6,046 nt of DNA, from assembly GCA_947478975.1 (NCBI GenBank), contig CANJYI010000182.1, positions 1-6,046 on the forward strand, read 5' to 3'. This DNA is from Chthoniobacteraceae bacterium (GTDB taxonomy: Bacteria > Verrucomicrobiota > Verrucomicrobiia > Chthoniobacterales > Chthoniobacteraceae). Within the stretch, counting starts at the first letter, position 1. The number at the start of each line of letters is the position of its first letter. Below the pieces are notes generated by a model. It had not been told where the DNA came from, did no database searches, and worked only from the letters and a program-made list of their open reading frames with translations. Of the stretch, positions 1 to 6,046 are shown one piece after another. Position numbers and translations under genes: made by a program.

Positions 1-516
1 AAGCAGGATGACCTTCCCGTCGGCAATCACAGGGGAGGCCCCCGTCCCGAACTCGACCACCGGCGGAGGCAGGGGCTTCCGCCAGAGTTCCTTGCCGTTC
101 CAGTCATACGCCAGCAATCCGTAGGAGCCGAAGTAGGAATAGAGGTGAGCCCCATCCGTGCACGGGGTAGGGGCGGCGGGGCTGCCAATGCGGTGGGTCG
201 CTTCAACCTTTTCCGCGGGTGCCGCCGCACGCCACAGTTCGCGGCCGTCGGTTTTGCTGAGGCAGACAGTGACGAGGCGGCCTCCATCCCGGGCGGTCAG
301 CGCAATCTTATCCTCCCAGATGCAGGGCGAGGAATGGCCTGGTGCGACATCGACCCGCCAAAGCACGTTCTTATCCGGCCCCATCGCCACGGGCGGGTTT
401 CCCGTGCCCAGGCCCAATCCGCCAGGGCCCCGGAACTGAGGCCAGTTTGCTGCTGCGGTATCGCAGTAAAAAGACGCAACCACGGGAGCGGCAAGCAGAA
501 GGGATCGGATGTTCAT
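1..516 (-). CDS. Secreted PQQ-binding-like beta-propeller repeat protein (5' part, runs off left edge)
   Basis: This open frame gives 172 residues from the ATG at 516-514 to the window edge with no stop, so the C-terminal part of the protein is missing. Residues 1-23 form a Sec signal peptide: Met-Asn-Ile-Arg, a hydrophobic stretch, then a probable cleavage site after Ala-Ala-Ala23. The Cys at 18 is not in a lipobox. The mature protein begins N-W-P-Q-F-R-G-P (24-31), the hallmark start of PQQ-like/BamB-type beta-propellers common in Verrucomicrobiota and Planctomycetota. Blade-like motifs follow: N-V-L-W-R-V (50-55), D-G-R-E-L-W-R (90-96), N-G-K-E-L-W-R (140-146) and S-P-V-I-A-D-G-K-V (161-169). 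The propeller presumably acts outside the cytoplasm. Its ligand or enzymatic role cannot be told, and true PQQ binding is not implied by the family name. No Shine-Dalgarno sequence precedes the ATG; the start is chosen because the signal peptide begins there. It lies 140 bases downstream of the vccA-like stop on the same strand, so co-transcription is possible but unproven. Confidence 0.9.
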   Translation of the reverse strand, partial: MNIRSLLLAAPVVASFYCDTAAANWPQFRGPGGLGLGTGNPPVAMGPDKNVLWRVDVAPGHSSPCIWEDKIALTARDGGRLVTVCLSKTDGRELWRAAAPAEKVEATHRIGSPAAPTPCTDGAHLYSYFGSYGLLAYDWNGKELWRKPLPPPVVEFGTGASPVIADGKVILL

Positions 517-656
517 AGGGGGGAGACTCTGGTAGCTGAGAGCTGGTCCGAATGGGAGGTGATTTTTGAAAATGGACCCCGAAGTTGAGAGCGCAAAAAG
601 CAAAGGTTGGGCGGCATGTTGAGCTCCGCGGACTCTTCCGCCTTTTGGGCGCGGTT
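517..656. other. Spacer between the vccA-like gene and the beta-propeller gene
   Basis: This 140-base intergenic stretch is noticeably more AT-rich in parts than the flanking genes. It contains a perfect AT-rich palindrome at 562-573 (ATTTT, TG, AAAAT) about 45 bases upstream of the beta-propeller start codon. It also holds a short inverted repeat (GCGGA at 628-632 and TCCGC at 637-641, four-base loop) just past the vccA-like stop. In the direction of transcription the small hairpin is not followed by a T-run, so it is not a convincing intrinsic terminator. I could not identify a clear -35/-10 promoter on the minus strand, though the AT-rich patch is where one would be expected. No coding frame here is credible. 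Confidence 0.6.
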
Positions 657-3600
657 TCATTCCTCCACAAATTCCACCTGCCGGTCCAGGATCCTGCCGG
701 TGAGCCGGTCGATGGCGAGGTGCACCCAGGCCCGGCTTTCGCCCTCGACCTGAAACTCCGCCGCGTTGTTGGCGAAGGGCGGGTAGCGGCCCGTCTGCAC
801 GATGACATCCACCAGCAGGTTCCACACGCGGACCTGTCCGCCGTCGCTCAAGGCACGCAGCACGCTCTCGCGCAGGCGGGGAATTTTCCGGTCCGCTGTG
901 TTTTCAAACGCCGCGTCCAGATCGGCGGAAAGTCCGGAGAACGTCCAGGACACCGGCTGGCCGGGCGCTGTGTCCGGATTGCGGCCCGGGGCGGTGACGG
1001 TGTGCGGGGCGACGCTGGTGTACAACGAGGCTGAGGCGCTCGAGGCCGGGGTGTTGATTGCGGTAAAGGCGTTTGGAACGGGGCCTCCGGCGGGCAACAA
1101 GAGGTTGCGTCCGAGGATGCGTCCGGCCAGTTCGCCCGGGTTGCTCAGTGGGCCACGCCCAAGGCCTGTGCCGGAGGTGCGGTCCAACAGGGTTTGAGCG
1201 GCGGCGGCGATTTCCCCCGGCTTTTGAATGAGGGCGGATGCGTCGAGTTCGTCCCGCAAGGCGCCGGAGAGGAGGGCGCGCAGCACCGGTTCTTGGCGCG
1301 TGTTCAGGTTTACTTTGCCGGAGGTAAGCGGCTCGCGATTGGCGGGCGGCTCGCTCACACAAAACAGATCCAGGAGGGCAGCGTCCGCGGTCTCAGGGCA
1401 GGAAAAATCTAGCTGCTTCCATGGGGCGCCGCGGAAGACGTAGCCTAATTCGGCCACGGACCGAAACGGGCGGTCCAGCACCACAGGCCTGTTACGGTTC
1501 GGAGTGGCCTCGGATTGTGCGAGGGGCAGGCCGTCGAGGCCGGCGGAATAGCCGTTCGCAGAAGCGCGCGCGCCCGAGGCGCGGCGAATGACATCGTCTG
1601 GATCCGCGTACGCCTGGCGCTCGGCTTCGCTTGCGTCCGGGGCGGTGTTTTCCGAGAGCCAGCCGGGACGGAAGGAGTCCGCCCAGTACTGCCATTTGCC
1701 GGTTTCCGTGGATTCCTGCGCGCCTGCGTCATGGCTGTAATCCTCCCAAAAGTGTGCGAAACCCCGGGAACCTGCGACTCCGGCGCTTGTGGAGAAGGCA
1801 GGATTTCCGTAGCGCGAAATCCAGCCGTAGTCGTTGGCGCTGAGGGAAGGGGGCTGGACCTTGGAGCGGACGGCCCACCAGGCGGCTGCGCTTTGGTACT
1901 GGCCGGTGAGGACGCTTGGATCCTGTTCGAGCGCCGCCTTGAAGCGCGTCCAGCCGAGGTTGTAGAGGGCGGGCGCGCCGCCGAGTGCTGCGACAGCCGG
2001 GCTGGTGCCGTTTTGAGACGGACGGTCGCTGACTCCGGTTCCTGTGGGACTTGCCGGGAGCAGGAGTGCCTTGGCTGGGGAGTTGCCCTGCGGCCAGACT
2101 GCGTTGGACCAGTTGTAGGCATAGCGTTCAAAGGCGCCAAAGCGCGGGGTGCGCGGATCCACCCAGCCAAGAGCGGGAACGGCCCAGGCGACGGCGGGGG
2201 TGGCGCCCTCGACGGGCACCGCGTTCCACTGGCCTTGATAAGGCGGTTGGTCCGGCACCATACGCCCGTCCATACCGACGAACTTTTCATCATAGGTGAT
2301 CCACTTGGCGGAGAGCGGATCCTGGTACTGGAGGCGGAGGGTCATCAGGCACCAGTTGCGCTGCACCACCAGGTTGACCGGGACTTGAAAGAAGCGCCAG
2401 AGCGCCCCGTTTTGGGAGAGGGCGCCTGTTGAGTCCACTCTCTCGGGCGTGCCTTGCACGGTTGTCTTGGGGGCGCTCACGAGTCGCTGTGCGGCGATGA
2501 ACTGGCTGGGCACCTCGCCCAGCGAAAAGCCCAGCCACTCCTCGCCGTCGGCCCCTGCCAAGGTGCCGTGGTAGGGCGCTTGGTTAAAGAAGTTGGCGGC
2601 CCCGAAGGCTGCGGCCGAGCCGAAGGGCAGGCCCCGCCGGCACAGCGCGGTGGGTTCCCTGAAAAGACCGGTTTGCGGAAGGGGCAGTTGGAAGGTCAGT
2701 TCGGAGTTGCGCAGTTCCAGCACGGGCGTCGCGCGTGCGTTTGGATCGGGGCTGGGTGGCCCTTCGACGATCGCATTTCCTGAGACGCGTCCATCAGCGG
2801 GTGCGAACCAAACCGGCCGGCCCTGGTCGCCCCAGGTGCTGGAGGTGACGCTGTAGCTTGTCCCCCGCCAGCGGCCTGGCGGCTGTGTGTTGGCGGGCGA
2901 GGCTGTGTTTGAGAGCGGGGCAAAGCCGTCTGCGGCGAGCTTCCAGTAGGCGAAGCCTTCTATGGCGTATTTTGTGGACGCGTTGCCCGCTGGCATTCCC
3001 TGCCAGAAAAGATAGGAGGAGGGCTCGGCCGGCCCGTTGGTCGCCAACCGGCCCGAGTGATGGTCGTCCGCCGCGGCCGTCGTGCCGAAAAATTCGTAGG
3101 ACGAGGAGAAGCGGCGGTCGTGAAAAAAGACTTTTGTACTTTTACCAGCCGGGTTGATTGAAAAGGCGAAGGCGCCCCCCGGCCAGGCGCTAAAGTGCGC
3201 GTGTTGGTCCTCGGGGGCGCCCCCAAACAGGAGTGTTTTCCAGCGGGTGCCCAGCAGGGGAAAGAGCGGTCGGAGCTGGCTGTTCGGACCGGTGGGACCT
3301 TCCGGATCCTCGGCGACCGCCAGCATGCGCAGCTTCAGCGTGGTGTTTGCCGGCCGTGCGGGAGGCAGGTGCGGGTTCCAGAGTTCCGGGAAGGCGATGA
3401 GCGAGGTGGTGCCGCAGTGGAAGCCGTCTTCCAAAAAGGAGCTGAGATTGGCGGTGATCTCGCTGACGCCTGCGACCCGTGGGCTTGGCGGATCTCCCGC
3501 GTTGGGCACGGCCCTCCAGTGGAGGCGGGTGAGGTAGGGGAGGTTTTCGATGCCGCGCGCAATAAACGTCGGGACAAAGGGTTCCAGCCCCGGAGCGGCC

Positions 3601-5636
3601 GTATTTAGGGTGCCAATTTTAATCAACGTGGGAAAGCTGTCGGGGTCGTATTGGTCGAGGATGTTGGCTCCGATCTCCAGAATCTGGTTGGTCGGATCCT
3701 TGTCGCGCAGTTGTGCGAAGGAGGCCGGATCGTGCGACCAGCCTTCCATTCCGGCGTGGTTTTTTGCCGCCGCCTTCCCGAGCGAACCCACGAGGATTCC
3801 CGCCTTGAGGAGTTCGAAAAAATCAGGTTCCCGGCCGGCGTCGGCCACGCTGGAAAGCCGGGCGATGCTTTCGGGCCGCAACCTGCCATCGGCCGAGCTG
3901 TGGTCGTACTTCCAAAAGAAGTAGCCGACCTGCTCCTCTGGCGGGCCCGGTGCATCGGTCAGTTGGTAGGCAAGCCCCGTGTCCTGAGTCCATTCGAGGC
4001 CAAAGCACTCCTTGATTGCCGCCGGCGTTCCCTCCGCGTTGTACAATGCATCCCCGAAGGGAAGGTTCGCGCTCGGTCCCTTGTGAGTGAGCCAGGCGAG
4101 GCGGGAGAGTGGAAAACGCGATTTAAGAAGGGGCTCCCCGGTCTCGGCCGGTGTTCCGTCCCTGCGGGTGAAGGGCGCGGTGACGCGCACCTCCAGCAGC
4201 GGAGGATTGATTGCCTCCTGAACGGGACCGCTGCCCTCGGCCGCGGCACCGCGCTGGGCGAAGGTGCCCCAGGCGTCGTTGCCGCCGCGGTAGTTTCCAA
4301 GCGCCATTTCGTAGGGGAGGTTCATTTGGACCCGCAGATCCTTGGCCGGAAGCAGGGGCGCCACACCGATGGGATGGAGGCTGTCAGCAACGCCGCCGGC
4401 GGGGCCGACAATGAGAGGAACTCCGGGCACTGCTCCTGGTTGGTCCCACGCCCCGTGCCGGTGCGAGGGCTGTTCCAGGGCGCGTGAAAAATGGGTCGCG
4501 TATTGCAGGGCGTCCGCCGGGGAGAATCCTTGAGCGTTTGGCGGGAGTGACTCCAGAAATTTGATAAGCTGTTTCCTGCTCGTAAACCTGCGTTCTTCGG
4601 AGGCCTTTCTTTGCTGGCCCAAGTTCGTAATCCAGTAGGGGCCCCGCGCCGGTCCCAGCAGCACATTGAGCAGGCGGTTGCCGTAGGGCGGGCCGGCCGC
4701 TGCCTCCGCAAATGGGGTGTTGCGCCAACGCACCAGCGCACCTGTCGCCTCTGCAGAAAGCCCGATCTGGGTAAGATCCGCGAAGGCCGTGCCGCCCTTG
4801 CGTGAGGCTTCTTCCTTGGAGAGTTCCGCGGGATCGTAGCCGGCATGATTGAGGTCAAGGAGGCCGCCGCCGTCGTAGATTTGAAAGGCGTACCTGACCG
4901 AGGCACTTTCCGTGGAAAGCGCCTGAGTGTTGTGGGACCGCAGGGCCGGCGACCATTCTTTGGCGGCGGCTCCGTCACGCCGGAGGACGATCCAGTCGGG
5001 AGGGGTCCACAGCCAGCCGGCGTTCTGTCCGTCGACCCGGGAGGAGCCGGAACGGGCGGGTGTTCTGTCTGTGACGCGCGTTCCGGCGGCGCTTTCACGC
5101 GGGAGCAGGGCGGGTGCGTTCCAGCGCGACGCGCTGATCCCGGCGAAGTTGAGCGCCGGGGTTTCTGTGGAGGCGGACAGCGCGGGCCTGTCTCCTGCGT
5201 TTTGGGCGGCCTCCGGATAGACGCTTGCGCCGGCGCAGGTCAGTGCGGCGTCGAAAAAGGGGGTGTTCCTGAGGCTTTGGCGCAGCAGATTGGGGGGGAG
5301 TCCCGTCGGGCGGTAGGGGGCAGCGCCCAAGGCTGTGGCGGGATAATAAAGGATTCCATCCGCCGTTCCGGTGGCGATGGGTTTGGAACCCGCTCGCAAT
5401 TCCGCCAACAGATCCCTTTCGAGGAGGCCGCAGGCCAGTTCCAGCGCGAGTTTCCGTTTCAGGTCCCGTTCTCCTGCGTTGGAGGAGTTGCTGCTGCGCT
5501 GGATCGATGCGAGCAGGAGCACTCCGAGTGCGGACAAGAGCGCGGTGCCAGCAAGCACGCCGAAGAGGGCCAGCCCGGCCTCGGGCTTTGGATGGTGGTG
5601 TTTTGTGGAACCTCTTGTGCGAAGCGCGCCTTTCAT
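657..5636 (-). CDS. vccA: Verru_Chthon cassette protein A (VccA)-like giant prepilin-like protein
   Basis: This is one uninterrupted frame of 1659 residues. The ATG at 5636 is the first possible start: an in-frame stop lies at 5679-5681 with no ATG, GTG or TTG between. There is no Shine-Dalgarno sequence. The N-terminus is prepilin-like: a basic leader (1-20), then a G-L-A-L-F-G hydrophobic segment (21-44) and an amphipathic stretch (about 54-82). Glu+5 of classical pilins is absent, as in GspK-type pseudopilins. Motifs I recognise as VccA-like include G-G-G-L-L-D-L-N-H-A-G-Y (256-267), S-R-L-A-W-L-T (511-517), F-G-L-E-W-T (545-550), D-F-F-E-L-L-K-A-G-I (605-614), D-Q-Y-D-P-D-S-F-P-T (661-670), G-I-E-N-L-P-Y-L (695-702), E-L-W-N-P-H (751-756), V-D-P-R-T-P-R-F-G in the Trp/Tyr-rich middle, and G-K-V-N-L-N-T-R-Q (1440-1448) near the C-terminus. 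The family occurs in four-gene cassettes with VccB, C and D, all with prepilin-like N-termini; the function is unknown. Here no partner is adjacent. A role in a pseudopilus-like envelope structure is inference. The family call rests on remembered motifs and should be tested with a profile search. Confidence 0.87.
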   Translation of the reverse strand: MKGALRTRGSTKHHHPKPEAGLALFGVLAGTALLSALGVLLLASIQRSSNSSNAGERDLKRKLALELACGLLERDLLAELRAGSKPIATGTADGILYYPATALGAAPYRPTGLPPNLLRQSLRNTPFFDAALTCAGASVYPEAAQNAGDRPALSASTETPALNFAGISASRWNAPALLPRESAAGTRVTDRTPARSGSSRVDGQNAGWLWTPPDWIVLRRDGAAAKEWSPALRSHNTQALSTESASVRYAFQIYDGGGLLDLNHAGYDPAELSKEEASRKGGTAFADLTQIGLSAEATGALVRWRNTPFAEAAAGPPYGNRLLNVLLGPARGPYWITNLGQQRKASEERRFTSRKQLIKFLESLPPNAQGFSPADALQYATHFSRALEQPSHRHGAWDQPGAVPGVPLIVGPAGGVADSLHPIGVAPLLPAKDLRVQMNLPYEMALGNYRGGNDAWGTFAQRGAAAEGSGPVQEAINPPLLEVRVTAPFTRRDGTPAETGEPLLKSRFPLSRLAWLTHKGPSANLPFGDALYNAEGTPAAIKECFGLEWTQDTGLAYQLTDAPGPPEEQVGYFFWKYDHSSADGRLRPESIARLSSVADAGREPDFFELLKAGILVGSLGKAAAKNHAGMEGWSHDPASFAQLRDKDPTNQILEIGANILDQYDPDSFPTLIKIGTLNTAAPGLEPFVPTFIARGIENLPYLTRLHWRAVPNAGDPPSPRVAGVSEITANLSSFLEDGFHCGTTSLIAFPELWNPHLPPARPANTTLKLRMLAVAEDPEGPTGPNSQLRPLFPLLGTRWKTLLFGGAPEDQHAHFSAWPGGAFAFSINPAGKSTKVFFHDRRFSSSYEFFGTTAAADDHHSGRLATNGPAEPSSYLFWQGMPAGNASTKYAIEGFAYWKLAADGFAPLSNTASPANTQPPGRWRGTSYSVTSSTWGDQGRPVWFAPADGRVSGNAIVEGPPSPDPNARATPVLELRNSELTFQLPLPQTGLFREPTALCRRGLPFGSAAAFGAANFFNQAPYHGTLAGADGEEWLGFSLGEVPSQFIAAQRLVSAPKTTVQGTPERVDSTGALSQNGALWRFFQVPVNLVVQRNWCLMTLRLQYQDPLSAKWITYDEKFVGMDGRMVPDQPPYQGQWNAVPVEGATPAVAWAVPALGWVDPRTPRFGAFERYAYNWSNAVWPQGNSPAKALLLPASPTGTGVSDRPSQNGTSPAVAALGGAPALYNLGWTRFKAALEQDPSVLTGQYQSAAAWWAVRSKVQPPSLSANDYGWISRYGNPAFSTSAGVAGSRGFAHFWEDYSHDAGAQESTETGKWQYWADSFRPGWLSENTAPDASEAERQAYADPDDVIRRASGARASANGYSAGLDGLPLAQSEATPNRNRPVVLDRPFRSVAELGYVFRGAPWKQLDFSCPETADAALLDLFCVSEPPANREPLTSGKVNLNTRQEPVLRALLSGALRDELDASALIQKPGEIAAAAQTLLDRTSGTGLGRGPLSNPGELAGRILGRNLLLPAGGPVPNAFTAINTPASSASASLYTSVAPHTVTAPGRNPDTAPGQPVSWTFSGLSADLDAAFENTADRKIPRLRESVLRALSDGGQVRVWNLLVDVIVQTGRYPPFANNAAEFQVEGESRAWVHLAIDRLTGRILDRQVEFVEE

Positions 5637-5759
5637 GATCAGTGCTCGAACCCGGGGGGCGCACGCTGTGGAAACGGCTCAATCTTGAATCGCTCAGCCC
5701 GCGGTCACGGGCCGCCTGTTCGCTTTTTTACGGCCCTGCTGGGCGTTGTCTTTCGCTGC
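5637..5759. other. Spacer between chrA and the vccA-like gene
   Basis: This 123-base non-coding stretch separates the chrA stop from the vccA-like start. It holds a short GC inverted repeat (GCCCG at 5697-5701 and CGGGC at 5708-5712, six-base loop) and a run of six T on the plus strand at 5726-5731. Read in the direction of the genes (minus strand), the A-run precedes the hairpin, so this is not an intrinsic terminator for chrA. I see no clear promoter elements. The bases immediately upstream of the vccA-like ATG are GC-rich and lack a ribosome binding site. Whether vccA is transcribed by read-through from chrA or from its own promoter here cannot be decided. Confidence 0.55.
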
Positions 5760-6046
5760 TCAGGCAAACGCCAGGCTCCACGCGACTCCCGCCAGGCCCG
5801 CGGCCGCCACCAGCCGGGGGACGCTCCATTTCCAGTATAGGAGGCTCCAGAGGGAAAGTGCGCATAGGCCGCAGGCGAACCAGTCTGGACGGCCGTTTTC
5901 GCGCAGCAGAACCTGCAGGCCCAGCCACACGGCGAGATTGAGGATCAGGCCGACAACCGCTGCCGTGATGGCAGAAAGCACGCAATTTAGCCGGAGGTGG
6001 CTCCGAAGTCCTTCGATGTAAGGCGCACCCAGAAAGATCCAGAGGA
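5760..6046 (-). CDS. chrA: Chromate transporter ChrA family, C-terminal end (5' part outside window)
   Basis: The last 94 residues and the stop codon (TGA, 5762-5760) are present; the rest lies beyond the right edge. The frame stays open from the edge. The fragment starts L-W-I-F-L-G-A-P-Y-I-E-G-L-R, then runs through L-S-A-I-T-A-A-V-V-G-L-I-L-N-L-A-V-W. This is the very characteristic end of the second Chromate_transp domain of ChrA proteins. Three hydrophobic segments follow from it: the A-V-V-G-L-I-L-N-L-A-V-W helix, a segment around A-C-G-L-C-A-L-S-L-W-S-L-L-Y-W, and the terminal V-P-R-L-V-A-A-A-G-L-A-G-V-A-W helix. Known members of the CHR superfamily sit in the inner membrane, and the best studied ones export chromate and give resistance; many homologues have not been tested. 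The fragment cannot show whether this is the long two-domain form or a split short-chain pair, although the family resemblance is to the second half. A GTG at 5981-5979 lies in frame but is internal to the conserved motif and is not a start. Confidence 0.92.
   Translation of the reverse strand, partial: LWIFLGAPYIEGLRSHLRLNCVLSAITAAVVGLILNLAVWLGLQVLLRENGRPDWFACGLCALSLWSLLYWKWSVPRLVAAAGLAGVAWSLAFA

Noticed and set aside
628..641. Hairpin GCGGA-CTCT-TCCGC just downstream of the vccA-like stop as a transcription terminator
   Set aside because: The stem is only five base pairs and no T-run follows it in the direction of transcription (minus strand).
1515..2432. A plus-strand open frame of 305 codons inside the vccA-like gene, and a minus-strand frame of 282 codons at 1445-2293
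   Set aside because: Both are shadows of the intact 1659-codon frame. Their translations are Arg/Pro/Ser/Gly-biased and match no family I know.
689..3699. Seven GGATCC hexamers within the vccA-like gene (689, 1600, 1918, 2155, 2317, 3304, 3694), more than expected by chance
   Set aside because: Six of the seven are in the same reading phase, where they encode a G-ending codon followed by Asp-Pro (GAT-CCN). The protein is rich in Asp-Pro, so codon usage explains them; they are not a spaced DNA motif.
5697..5731. GC hairpin followed by TTTTTT on the plus strand as an intrinsic terminator
   Set aside because: The orientation is wrong: both neighbouring genes are on the minus strand. The T-run also lies about 13 bases after a five-base-pair stem.
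4845..5840. A long plus-strand open frame of 331 codons antisense to the start of the vccA-like gene and crossing its spacer
   Set aside because: Its composition is Gly/Arg/Ala-rich and low-complexity with no recognisable family features, and it overlaps a well-supported gene and crosses into chrA. Long antisense frames are expected in GC-rich coding DNA.
5760..5981. A separate small 73-residue membrane protein starting at the GTG at 5981
   Set aside because: The frame continues upstream to the window edge with the conserved ChrA motif L-G-A-P-Y-I-E-x-L-R, so this is the 3' end of a larger chrA gene.

Overview
The window looks like a piece of a high-GC Verrucomicrobiota chromosome. The main reason is a single 1659-residue gene that resembles Verru_Chthon cassette protein A (VccA), a family I know essentially only from that phylum. 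A neighbouring gene starts with the W-P-Q-F-R-G-P motif of the secreted PQQ-type beta-propeller proteins that are abundant in Verrucomicrobiota and Planctomycetota. A placement in or near Opitutales is a guess and cannot be established from this sequence alone.

Layout: all three genes are on the minus strand, so they read right to left. At the right edge (5760-6046) is the 3' end of a chromate transporter of the ChrA family, cut by the window. After a 123-base spacer comes the complete vccA-like gene (5636 down to 657), which fills over 80% of the window. After a further 140-base spacer comes the 5' end of a secreted PQQ-like beta-propeller protein (516 down to 1), also cut by the window. I see no RNA genes, CRISPR arrays, insertion sequences, attachment sites or convincing terminators. 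No gene-free stretch exceeds 150 bases.

The three products do not form an obvious pathway. ChrA is an inner-membrane anion transporter. The VccA-like protein has a prepilin-like N-terminus and a large, presumably envelope or extracytoplasmic body. The beta-propeller protein has a signal peptide. The most interesting feature is that the VccA-like gene stands alone. The VccB, C and D partners that normally accompany it are not next to it on either side. Its sequence also reads like a greatly enlarged version of the type II secretion minor pseudopilin GspK.
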